Assembly (NCBI GenBank): GCA_965227095.1
Contig: CBDDFL010000002.1
Location: 62,001 to 126,000 of the forward strand
From: JANQMY01 sp965227095
GTDB lineage: Bacteria > Pseudomonadota > Alphaproteobacteria > JANQMY01
DNA: 64,000 nt
Direction: 5' to 3'
Shown in pieces: positions 16,618 to 24,917 of the stretch. The notes below the pieces were generated by a model, which was not told where the DNA came from, made no database searches, and worked only from the letters and a program-made list of their open reading frames with translations. A program made the position numbers and the translations under genes. Position 1 is the stretch's first letter. Each line of letters starts with the position of its first letter.

Positions 16618-19185
16618 ATGCAGTTCTTTCAATCCCTGGATATAGCTCGCAAAATCGCAGTTATTATTTCGGCTTCCGTTGCCTTGGCCGTTTTGGCCGT
16701 TGGAACGATTAACTATCGCGATGCGCGATCCGCGCTTCAACATGAGGCGGAAGAACGCTTGTCAGCCATCTTGGATAGCCGCAAGTCGGAGTTGTATCAC
16801 TGGCTAAAAGCAATTGAAGGAGATATGGGGGTCCAAAGCACCAATCCTTTGGTGATCGATGCGCTCCGCTCCTTTAAATCTGCTTGGGCGTCCATGGGGG
16901 ACGATCAAACCCGCAAGCTTCAAACGCTCTATGTGGAAAGCAATCCGAATCCGGACGGTCAAAAAGAGGCATTGGATGATGCGCGCGATGGGTCTTACTA
17001 CAGTGCGGTCCACAAGGAATATCATCCCTATTTCCGCAGCCTTCTTCGCGATCGCGGCTATGATGATATTTTGCTTTTCGATACGAACGGCAATCTGATC
17101 TATTCCGTTTTCAAAAAGCCCGACTACGCAACCAATTTTGACGATGGTCAGTGGGCGGAAACGGATTTGGCAACCGTATTTCGGGCGGCACGGGACAGTG
17201 GTCGGAGTGGCGCGCGCGAATTTGTCGATTTTCGCCCTTACGCGCCCAACAGCAACAAACCTGCAAGCTTTATTGCGGCGCCCATCTATACCAATGACGG
17301 CATGCTTCAAGGTGTTCTCGCTTTTGAAATGCCGGTGGATGGATTGAACGAATTGATGATGCAGGAATCCGGTTTAGAGAAAACCGGCGAAACCTTCTTG
17401 GTGGGAACCGACTTCTTGATGCGCAGCAACTCGCGGTTCGATTCGGAAGATTCGATCTTGAAGGTTACCGCGGACACGCATTTTGTCCGCGAAGCTTTGG
17501 AAAAAGCATCGCGCGGTGACACGTCCAAAGTAGTTGAAATCGGTGTGAGCCACCGTGGCGACGAAGTCATCGCCGAGGCTGTCGCGATTGAGTTTAAAGG
17601 CACCACGTGGGTCATCGTTGCCGAACAGAAAGTGTCCGAAACGCTTGCCAGCGCCAATGCGTTGGGCCTTCGCACGGCGCTGATCAGCGTGGTTGCGATG
17701 ATGATGTTTGCGGGCTTCGGCCTGTACCAGGGGCGTTCGTTTGCCCGGCCGATCCGCGCCGTTGCGGAAGCTATGAACCGGCTTTCCGCCGGTGACAATA
17801 AAGTCGCCGTTCCGGCCCAAGATCGTCGGGATGAAATCGGAGAGATTTCGGCCGCATTCGCTGTCTTCAAAAAGAATGCGATTGAAAAAGAGAAGCTCGA
17901 AGCGACCCTGGAACAACGACAGAAAGAAGCGCGTGAACGGGAACAACAAGCCATCGAAGAAGGCCGCCGAGAAGAAAAGAAGCTTGTTTCCACCATATTC
18001 GGCACAGCGCTTAAGAAGCTAGTGGCGGGCGATCTTACCTATACGATCACTCAAGATGTGCCCTCTGAATACGCGGATCTGAAAAACGATTTCAATGCCA
18101 CAAATGCGCGGTTGCGGGATGTGGTCATGGAAATAAAAGATACCGCACGCGGCGTGATGAGTTCCGCGGCGGAGATCACGCATTCCACGGATGATTTGGC
18201 AACGCGTACGGAATCTCAGGCGGGAAGTCTCGAACGAACCGCCACAGCCATGGAGCAAATGACCGAGACCGTTTCTCGGACGGCTCAGAATGCCGCATCC
18301 ACAGATCAGATTTCGACGGCCACACGCAGTGACGCTCAGTCCGGTGGCGTGGTTGTGACAGATGCTGTGAAGGCCATGTCGACGATCGAAAAATCGTCAC
18401 AAGAAATCTCGGAAATTGTCAGCGTGATCGATGGCATTGCGTTCCAAACCAATTTGTTGGCTCTGAATGCCGCAGTTGAAGCGGCCCGCGCCGGCGATGC
18501 CGGCAAAGGGTTTGCGGTTGTTGCGTCCGAAGTGCAGGCCCTTGCACAAAAATCGGGGCATGCGGCAAAAGAAATCAAGACGCTTATTGAATCCAGTGAC
18601 CAGCATGTGAAGAACGGCGTGAGGTTGGTCGGTGACACGGGTAGCGCGTTAACGGGAATTGTGGACTCTGTATCGGAAATCGCTTCATTGATCACCGAAA
18701 TAGCCTCTGCAAGCCAGGAACAGGCGCAAGGGTTGGGAGAGGTAAATGCTGCTGTTTCCCAAATGGACCAGGCGACCCAGCAAAATGCCGCGATGGTAGA
18801 AGAATGTACCGCTGCTGCACGAACGTTGTCGAACGAAGCGCAGCGATTGACTGAACTCATTGGGTTCTTTGATGTTGGGCAGGCGGCCGCACCGTCGCAC
18901 CAGCCAACAAAGTCGTCAGCGCCAATCGTCCGTGTGGTTTCCGACGCAAAGCAGGTTCAGAAACCCAAAGCGGATGCTCCGCCAGCCCCGGCCCGCCAAG
19001 CGGTTGATAAGAAACCGGAGACGCCAAAGAAGGCTCCGGTCGCGGCGTCTGAACCGCCAAAACCGCCAAAAACGTCAAAACCGGCTGAGACTCCAATTGA
19101 AAGGGACGAGCCTAAACGCGCCGCCGCAGCCCCTGTTGTTATGGGATCGCTGGCTGTGAGCGATGACGATTGGACGGAATTCTAA
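16618..19185 (+). CDS. Methyl-accepting chemotaxis protein with a large periplasmic sensor
   Basis: 855 residues. A membrane helix at about 12-30 is followed by an extracytoplasmic Cache-like sensor to about 345, a second helix (ALISVVAMMMFAGFGLY), HAMP (starting ARPIRAVAEAMNRLSAG), a charged coiled coil, a second HAMP-like segment (KKLVAGDLTYTITQDVPSEY) and the signalling hairpin with EAARAGDAGKGFAVVASEVQ. A Pro/Lys/Ala-rich tail ends in DWTEF, which fits the W-x-x-F pentapeptide used to tether CheR/CheB. The start at 16618 follows a GGGGGG ribosome site; an upstream frame extension is less likely. The ligand is unknown; the neighbouring alkane oxidation genes make hydrocarbon taxis a guess only. 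Confidence 0.92.
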   Translation: MQFFQSLDIARKIAVIISASVALAVLAVGTINYRDARSALQHEAEERLSAILDSRKSELYHWLKAIEGDMGVQSTNPLVIDALRSFKSAWASMGDDQTRKLQTLYVESNPNPDGQKEALDDARDGSYYSAVHKEYHPYFRSLLRDRGYDDILLFDTNGNLIYSVFKKPDYATNFDDGQWAETDLATVFRAARDSGRSGAREFVDFRPYAPNSNKPASFIAAPIYTNDGMLQGVLAFEMPVDGLNELMMQESGLEKTGETFLVGTDFLMRSNSRFDSEDSILKVTADTHFVREALEKASRGDTSKVVEIGVSHRGDEVIAEAVAIEFKGTTWVIVAEQKVSETLASANALGLRTALISVVAMMMFAGFGLYQGRSFARPIRAVAEAMNRLSAGDNKVAVPAQDRRDEIGEISAAFAVFKKNAIEKEKLEATLEQRQKEAREREQQAIEEGRREEKKLVSTIFGTALKKLVAGDLTYTITQDVPSEYADLKNDFNATNARLRDVVMEIKDTARGVMSSAAEITHSTDDLATRTESQAGSLERTATAMEQMTETVSRTAQNAASTDQISTATRSDAQSGGVVVTDAVKAMSTIEKSSQEISEIVSVIDGIAFQTNLLALNAAVEAARAGDAGKGFAVVASEVQALAQKSGHAAKEIKTLIESSDQHVKNGVRLVGDTGSALTGIVDSVSEIASLITEIASASQEQAQGLGEVNAAVSQMDQATQQNAAMVEECTAAARTLSNEAQRLTELIGFFDVGQAAAPSHQPTKSSAPIVRVVSDAKQVQKPKADAPPAPARQAVDKKPETPKKAPVAASEPPKPPKTSKPAETPIERDEPKRAAAAPVVMGSLAVSDDDWTEF

Positions 19186-19200
19186 GTCCCCAATTCCTCA

Positions 19201-20121
19201 TCAATTTGGGCGGGACGTACCGCGTTGGCGTTTCGCCCATTCGCCAAGATGTGTAAAAATATGAAAGGGCCAAAGCCTGTTTTTGGCCCATCCCCTCTCA
19301 ACGAACTCAAATGCTTGCACCGGTTTTGCTGTGGCTAAGGCACCGGCAGCTCCTATCAAGGCATTTTTCGAATGAAATTTCGCAAGGGCCTTTCTGTTTT
19401 CGAGCGAAAGGTTTGGGTCTGCCGCATAGTGGTCGGCAATCGCCAAATGGACACGGGCCATCGCGGCCCAATGGGTGCGGTCGCCACGGATGGTGGCCGA
19501 TCCTCCGTGTAGAACATATTCGTGCACAACATCACCGATCGCCTGATTGGTGACACCCGCCAGGGCACAGCGCATCAAAAACTCGCGGTCAGACGCAGGC
19601 ATGAAGTCGAGGGAAAAATATCCGACTTTGTCGAATACCTGCCGGCGGAAGAAACGGGCATTAATGATGGGGACCTCGAAAAGAAGGTCTTCGAAGACAA
19701 GGCTCTTGTTTTTCGGTCCATTGAACAAATCGGACCCCGCCGAATCGTGCTCAGAACCCAACGAGACCAGACGCGCCCCAGCACTCACCATATCCAACGT
19801 TGCGGTCTTCTCGAAAGGAGCAAGCGCTGCATCAAAAGCACCTGGCAGATAGCGGTCGTCGCTGTTCAGCCAACCGATGACATCGCCAGAGGCTGCTTTG
19901 ATGCCTTTGTTGACGGCGTCATACAGGTTTTTGTCGGGCTCCGACAGAACCGTGAGATGGTCATACTGGGCGAGTTTCTCCAAGGTGCCGTCGGTAGATC
20001 CGCCGTCTGCAATAATGTGCTCCATTCCGTCTTGCCATTGATGGCGAACGCTTTGAACCGCCTGATCGATGAAATCGGCGCGGTTAAAGCAGGGCGTGAC
20101 GATGGAGAGTTTGAGCGGCAT
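19201..20121 (-). CDS. Family-2 glycosyltransferase
   Basis: 306 residues. The N-terminal GT-A fold starts LSIVTPCFNRADFIDQAVQS, with IIADGGSTDGT for nucleotide binding and WLNSDDRYLPGAFD as the DxD-like metal site. No membrane helices. It would add a sugar to a growing glycan at the cytoplasmic membrane face. It is transcribed leftward, away from gmd, and ends 15 bases from the chemoreceptor stop. It resembles the transferase at 37933-38949 in both motifs and length, so the two probably do related steps. Confidence 0.85.
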   Translation of the reverse strand: MPLKLSIVTPCFNRADFIDQAVQSVRHQWQDGMEHIIADGGSTDGTLEKLAQYDHLTVLSEPDKNLYDAVNKGIKAASGDVIGWLNSDDRYLPGAFDAALAPFEKTATLDMVSAGARLVSLGSEHDSAGSDLFNGPKNKSLVFEDLLFEVPIINARFFRRQVFDKVGYFSLDFMPASDREFLMRCALAGVTNQAIGDVVHEYVLHGGSATIRGDRTHWAAMARVHLAIADHYAADPNLSLENRKALAKFHSKNALIGAAGALATAKPVQAFEFVERGWAKNRLWPFHIFTHLGEWAKRQRGTSRPN

Positions 20122-20304
20122 GATGCTTTGCTTTTAGTTCGGGATGGGCCGCAAGACCATACTTATCCGACCGATTTCCTCGCAGCCGAGCGTCGAACAG
20201 AGCCTTTCGGGGCCTGCGCACTGGCAAGGCTTGCTCTTGCTCGGTCATTCCCGCTAATTTCCAGTGACTCTAGACGCAATTGCTTTTCGTATTGAGGTGT
20301 TTCA

Positions 20305-21378
20305 TTGACGGCTGAAAAAGTCGCGCTCATCACGGGTGTCACCGGTCAAGATGGTGCTTTTCTTGCTGAGCTGCTCTTATCTAAAGGCTATGTGGTGCAT
20401 GGCCTAAAACGACGGTCTTCGTCTTTCAATACGGGACGCGTCGATCACCTGTATGTGGATCCCCATGAGGCGCATGCCAAGTTTTTCATGCATCATGGCG
20501 ATCTCACCGACGCCACTAACTTGATCCGGATCGTTCAAGAAACCCAGCCGACTGAAATCTACAATTTGGCGGCGCAAAGCCACGTCCAGGTAAGTTTTGA
20601 AACCCCCGAATACACGGCCAATGCGGACGGTCTGGGCACCTTAAGATTGCTGGAGGCGATTCGGATCTTAGATCGCGCAGACAAAACGCGGTTTTATCAA
20701 GCGAGTACGTCCGAGCTCTATGGACTGGTCCAGGAAACGCCACAACGGGAAACAACGCCGTTTTATCCCCGCAGCCCCTATGCCGCCGCGAAACTCTACG
20801 CCTATTGGATCACGGTGAATTACCGGGAAGCTTATAATTTTCACGCCTCTAACGGCATCTTGTTCAATCACGAAGGACCGACCCGCGGCGAAACCTTTGT
20901 CACGCGGAAGATTACGCGTGCAGTGGCGGCGATCCATTTGGGCACTCAACAGACGCTGTATATTGGGAACTTAGATGCCAAGCGTGATTGGGGGCATGCC
21001 CGCGACTATGTGGATGGGATGTGGCGTATTCTCCAGCAAGACACACCGGATGACTATGTGTTGGCGACGGGGGAAACCCATAGTGTGCGCGAGTTTGTAG
21101 AACTGGCCTTTGGCTGCATTGATCAAGAGATTGAATGGAAAGGTCAAGGGGCCGACGAAAACGGCGTGTGTCCGAAGACGGGTAAGGTTTTGGTGCGGGT
21201 GGATCCGCGCTATTTCCGGCCAACGGAAGTGGATCTTCTGTTGGGAGATGCGTCAAAAGCGAAAGAGCGTCTTGGTTGGGAATCGTCCACCGCCTTTTGC
21301 GATCTTGTGCGCGAGATGGTGACAGAGGATATCCGCTTGGCCGGCACTCATAATCAAGTTTGTCAGCCTAATGACTGA
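20305..21378 (+). CDS. gmd: GDP-mannose 4,6-dehydratase
   Basis: 357 residues. Converts GDP-mannose to GDP-4-keto-6-deoxymannose, the first step to GDP-fucose. The NADP site is GVTGQDGAFLAELL, the catalytic Thr135 and Glu137 are in STSELYG, and Tyr159/Lys163 are in PYAAAKLYAYW. The start is a TTG at 20305, preceded by GAGGTG. It overlaps the next gene (fcl) by eight bases, so both are made together. Confidence 0.95.
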   Translation: MTAEKVALITGVTGQDGAFLAELLLSKGYVVHGLKRRSSSFNTGRVDHLYVDPHEAHAKFFMHHGDLTDATNLIRIVQETQPTEIYNLAAQSHVQVSFETPEYTANADGLGTLRLLEAIRILDRADKTRFYQASTSELYGLVQETPQRETTPFYPRSPYAAAKLYAYWITVNYREAYNFHASNGILFNHEGPTRGETFVTRKITRAVAAIHLGTQQTLYIGNLDAKRDWGHARDYVDGMWRILQQDTPDDYVLATGETHSVREFVELAFGCIDQEIEWKGQGADENGVCPKTGKVLVRVDPRYFRPTEVDLLLGDASKAKERLGWESSTAFCDLVREMVTEDIRLAGTHNQVCQPND

Positions 21379-22318
21379 TATAGAAACCTATTCGTTGGAT
21401 GCCAAGCGTGTCTGGGTGGCCGGGCATAGAGGCATGGTCGGTTCTGCCCTGTGCCGACGGCTGCAAGACGAAAATTGCGAAATATTGACAGCGTCGAAAT
21501 CCGAATTGGATCTGCGCGATCAAGCGGCTGTGCGGCGTTGGATCTCTTCAAACAAGCCGGACCTTGTTTTCGTGGCGGCGGCGACCGTCGGCGGAATCGT
21601 TGCAAATGATTCCATGCCCGCCCAGTTCCTCTATGACAATCTCATGATTGAGGCGAATGTCATTCATGCCGCCTATGAGGCAGGGGTGGAGAAACTGGTG
21701 TTTCTGGGCTCGTCCTGCATCTATCCGCGGCTCGCGGACCAGCCGATGACGGAATCGGCGCTGCTGACAGGGCCCCTTGAAGAAACCAATCAGTGGTATG
21801 CGGTGGCGAAGATTGCCGGCATTAAGCTGTGCCAGGCCTATCGCAAGCAATATGGCTGCAACTATATCTCCGCGATGCCGACCAACCTCTACGGCACCGA
21901 AGATAATTTTGACTTGGAAACATCCCATGTGGTGCCGGCCCTTCTGGCCAAGATGCACACCGGTAAAATTGACGGCGCCCCGGCAGTCACGGTTTGGGGG
22001 ACCGGCAAGCCAAAGCGAGAGCTTTTATTTGTGGATGATTGTGCCGATGCCTTGGTCCACTTGGCAAAGACCTATGCCGGTGCGGAACATGTGAATGTGG
22101 GCACGGGGGAAGACCTGTCCATTGCTGAGATCGCTGAAACCGTGGCCAAGGTGGTGGGTTTTGAGGGGGCGTTGCAGTTCGACACCTCTCGACCGGACGG
22201 GACCCCACGAAAGCTGTTGGACACAGCCAAACTGGCTGGGCTTGGCTGGAGGTATCGAACGTCTCTTCAGGACGGCCTTGCGGCCACTTATGAGTGGTAT
22301 TTGTCGCAGCCGCGGTAG
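21371..22318 (+). CDS. fcl: GDP-L-fucose synthase
   Basis: 315 residues. A bifunctional epimerase-reductase turning the Gmd product into GDP-L-fucose. The NADP loop is GHRGMVGSALCRRL, the catalytic Ser in FLGSSCIYP, and Tyr143/Lys147 in WYAVAKIAG. The family block MPTNLYGTEDNFDLETSHVV is intact. With gmd directly upstream, the pair shows that L-fucose (or a derivative) is part of the glycan made here. Confidence 0.95.
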   Translation: MTDIETYSLDAKRVWVAGHRGMVGSALCRRLQDENCEILTASKSELDLRDQAAVRRWISSNKPDLVFVAAATVGGIVANDSMPAQFLYDNLMIEANVIHAAYEAGVEKLVFLGSSCIYPRLADQPMTESALLTGPLEETNQWYAVAKIAGIKLCQAYRKQYGCNYISAMPTNLYGTEDNFDLETSHVVPALLAKMHTGKIDGAPAVTVWGTGKPKRELLFVDDCADALVHLAKTYAGAEHVNVGTGEDLSIAEIAETVAKVVGFEGALQFDTSRPDGTPRKLLDTAKLAGLGWRYRTSLQDGLAATYEWYLSQPR

Positions 22319-22365
22319 AGCGCGAAATTGACAATAAAATCAGTGCATTAGTTCATATTCACAGT

Positions 22366-22420
22366 TTGAAATTCAAATAACGAATTTCAATGCTTGACGA
22401 CCGATGGGGGTTTGTTTAAC
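22366..22420 (+). promoter_or_regulatory. Inverted repeat and candidate promoter upstream of the sqdB leader
   Basis: A perfect 9-base inverted repeat TTGAAATTC-(7)-GAATTTCAA spans 22366-22390. Four bases later TTGACG (22394-22399) starts a possible promoter with TTTAAC/TAACGC about 15-17 bases on. Position suggests an activator or repressor site for the transcript containing the structured leader and sqdB. The -10 box is weak. Confidence 0.4.
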
Positions 22421-22458
22421 GCCATACGGTGAGGTCTGAGGAATAGGGTCGCAATCAT

Positions 22459-22645
22459 GTGTCTCTCCTGGAGACGCAGGGGCCAACGGGCAAGCGGTCG
22501 CGTTCCTCGCTCACCCCGATTGGCGGTATGTGCGAGGGCTCTGTGCATTGCCAATCGGCTGATGTGCCTGCTTTCGTCCTCTTGCCCTGGGTCGGATGCG
22601 TCCGCATATTGGGCCCGATGCGGGTCAGGTACCATGAAGAGACAC
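22459..22645 (+). ncRNA. Candidate structured RNA or long structured leader before sqdB
   Basis: About 187 bases closed by GTGTCTCT (22459-22466) with AGAGACAC (22638-22645). Inside are GGGCC with GGCCC (22480-22484/22612-22616), GGGCAAG with CTTGCCC (22488-22494/22581-22587) and CGATTGGC with GCCAATCG (22517-22524/22550-22557), forming one long rod. A competing pair, CCTCGC with GCGAGG (22505-22510/22532-22537), excludes the last helix, so two conformations are possible. No coding frame in this 360-base gap looks real. It could be a free RNA (the rod shape and size recall 6S RNA), or a regulatory leader of sqdB 34 bases downstream. I do not recognise a known riboswitch. Confidence 0.45.
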
Positions 22646-22678
22646 GCGCCTGAGCAATAATAGTCGAGGTAAGAACAC

Positions 22679-23848
22679 ATGAAGGTCTTGATACTGGGGG
22701 GCGACGGATTTTGTGGCTGGCCAACGGCATTGCATCTGTCGAATCTGGATCACGATGTCAAAATCGTCGACAATTTGTCCCGGCGAAATATTGACAACGA
22801 ACTTGAGGCCTACTCCCTCACACCCATTCGGCCAATGGGCGAGCGCTTACAAGCGTGGAAAGACGTTTCTGGGAAAGAGATCGATTTTATCCGCTTTGAT
22901 GTGGCGGAGCATTATCATCGCTTGCTCACCCTGCTGAATGAATTTAAGCCCGACGCCATTGTCCATTTCGCAGAGCAGCGCGCGGCGCCGTATTCCATGA
23001 AATCGTCTTGGCACAAACGATATACGGTTTCAAACAACCTGAATGCGACGAACAATCTGTTGGCCGCGGTGGTCGAATCCGGTGTGAACGCGCATATTGT
23101 TCACCTGGGGACCATGGGGGTTTACGGCTATGGCACAGCCGGGATGAAAATTCCGGAAGGCTATCTGGAAGTGTCGGTGCGCACCTCCGAAGGGGATGAA
23201 ATCAAGCAGGAAATTCTGTATCCGGCCAATCCCGGCAGCATTTATCACATGACCAAGACGCAGGATCAGTTGTTGTTTGCGTATTACAACAAAAACGATC
23301 ATCTGAAAGTGACGGATCTGCATCAAGGTATTGTGTGGGGAACACAAACGCCGGAAACGGAAAAAGACGAACGCTTGATCAATCGGTTCGATTATGACGG
23401 CGATTACGGGACCGTTTTGAATCGCTTTCTAATGCAGGCCGCCATCGGTTACCCCCTCACCGTGCATGGTAAAGGCGGCCAGACACGGGCCTTCATCCAT
23501 ATCCGGGACACGGTGCGCTGCATTGAGTTGGCGATCGAAAATCCGCCGCAAAAAGGCGAGCGTGTGCAGGTCATGAACCAAATGACCGAAACCCACCGGG
23601 TGAATGATTTGGCCGATATGATCGCGCGCATGACCGGTGCGCAGGTGGAACATTTGCCCAATCCGCGCAACGAAGCGGATGAAAATGAGCTTCATGTGGA
23701 AAATGCGAAGTTGATCGGTTTGGGACTTGATCCGATCACATTGGAAGATGGATTGATGACCGAGGTCAGCGACATCGCCAAGAAATATGCGGACCGCTGC
23801 GACCGTTCCAAGATTCCGTGTGTATCGGTATGGAGTGATCGCAAGTAG
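22679..23848 (+). CDS. sqdB: UDP-sulfoquinovose synthase-like enzyme (SqdB/SQD1 family)
   Basis: 389 residues. SQD1-family enzymes join sulfite to UDP-glucose to form UDP-sulfoquinovose. Family marks run throughout: GGDGFCGWPTALHLSNLDHD, HFAEQRAAPYSMKS, the catalytic Thr in LGTMGVYGYG, Tyr/Lys in GSIYHMTKTQDQ, QGIVWGTQTPET, and GKGGQTRAFIHIRDTVRC. In photosynthetic and some heterotrophic bacteria the product feeds sulfolipid. Here no sulfolipid synthase is adjacent and the gene sits among polysaccharide genes, so a sulfosugar in the surface glycan is possible. It has its own leader and probable promoter. Confidence 0.88.
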   Translation: MKVLILGGDGFCGWPTALHLSNLDHDVKIVDNLSRRNIDNELEAYSLTPIRPMGERLQAWKDVSGKEIDFIRFDVAEHYHRLLTLLNEFKPDAIVHFAEQRAAPYSMKSSWHKRYTVSNNLNATNNLLAAVVESGVNAHIVHLGTMGVYGYGTAGMKIPEGYLEVSVRTSEGDEIKQEILYPANPGSIYHMTKTQDQLLFAYYNKNDHLKVTDLHQGIVWGTQTPETEKDERLINRFDYDGDYGTVLNRFLMQAAIGYPLTVHGKGGQTRAFIHIRDTVRCIELAIENPPQKGERVQVMNQMTETHRVNDLADMIARMTGAQVEHLPNPRNEADENELHVENAKLIGLGLDPITLEDGLMTEVSDIAKKYADRCDRSKIPCVSVWSDRK

Positions 23849-23987
23849 CCCCAACGCCAGCCGATCAATTCGGGTTGCCCTCTGATGCCGATATCAAATG
23901 TGGATTGCAACGAGAATTGATCGTTCGTCTAAGGATCTTTCATCTGTGTGGTGATCGAACGGACGGTCCCGTCTTTTGGAGTCGTAT

Positions 23988-24917
23988 ATGAACAGGTTGG
24001 GTGTGACGGGCGGGCTCGGTTTTATCGGCTCAAGCCTTGTGCCGAAATTGCGCCAGCAGCTCGGCGCGGAGATACGCATCCTGGACAATATGTCCAATAT
24101 CAGCGGAAGCCTGGGGCCTGAAGACGACATCGAAATTGTCGAAGGCGATGTCCGTGACCCGTCGGCCGTGACCAAGTTCGTTGCCGGATGCGATGCCATC
24201 GTCCACCTTGCAGCCCATACCCGCGTGATTGATTCAATCGAGGATCCCGCGCTTAATTTCGAAACGAACGTTATTGGGACGTTCAACGTGCTCGACAGCA
24301 TGCGCCGCCAAGACGTGACGAGTTTTGTGAACGCCTCCACGGGCGGCGCCATTCTCGGGGAGGTGCCGCCGCCGATACATGAAGAAATCGCACCAAAACC
24401 GGCCGCCCCCTATGGCGCGTCGAAGCTGAGCGCGGAAGGCTATTGTTGGGCCTATGCGCAGTCCTACGGGCTGAACGCGGTGAGTTTACGGTTTTCCAAC
24501 ATCTATGGGCCGAACTCGCGGCGCAAAAGTTCGGTGGTTGCGGCGTTCATAAAGGCCATCCGGAAGACCGGTGCCGTGACAATTTACGGGGATGGCAGCC
24601 AAACCCGTGACTATCTGTTTGTAGACGATTTAACGGACGGGATCGTGCAGGCGATCGAAGCGCGCGTATCGGGCGTCTATCAATTGGGGGCCGGGACCCC
24701 CACATCGGTGAACACCCTGACCGATATGATCCGATCCGTAACGGGCACATCGTTTTCGGTGCAGTATGAGCCCGCGCGCGCCGGCGAAATTCTTCACACC
24801 CATTGCGACATCTCAAAAGCCCGAACAGATATTGGGTATGATCCGAAGGTAAGTCTAGAAGAAGGCATCGCCCGAACCTGGGAATGGTTTGAAACGATGA
24901 CAAGTAATGACGACTGA
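23988..24917 (+). CDS. NAD-dependent nucleotide-sugar epimerase/dehydratase (extended SDR)
   Basis: 309 residues. The Rossmann loop GVTGGLGFIGSSLV starts almost at residue 4, so the first strand is very short. The catalytic Tyr/Lys are in PYGASKLSAEGY, and FSNIYGPNSRRKSSVVAAFI is typical of GalE/GlcNAc-4-epimerase/RfbB-like enzymes. The substrate cannot be fixed from motifs; a UDP- or dTDP-sugar 4-epimerase is likely. The ATG at 23988 follows GGAG at a good distance. It overlaps the next gene by 11 bases. Confidence 0.82.
   Translation: MNRLGVTGGLGFIGSSLVPKLRQQLGAEIRILDNMSNISGSLGPEDDIEIVEGDVRDPSAVTKFVAGCDAIVHLAAHTRVIDSIEDPALNFETNVIGTFNVLDSMRRQDVTSFVNASTGGAILGEVPPPIHEEIAPKPAAPYGASKLSAEGYCWAYAQSYGLNAVSLRFSNIYGPNSRRKSSVVAAFIKAIRKTGAVTIYGDGSQTRDYLFVDDLTDGIVQAIEARVSGVYQLGAGTPTSVNTLTDMIRSVTGTSFSVQYEPARAGEILHTHCDISKARTDIGYDPKVSLEEGIARTWEWFETMTSNDD

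Noticed and set aside
19186..19230. Terminator after the chemoreceptor gene
   Set aside because: CCCCAATT and AATTTGGG pair only imperfectly and no T-tract follows.
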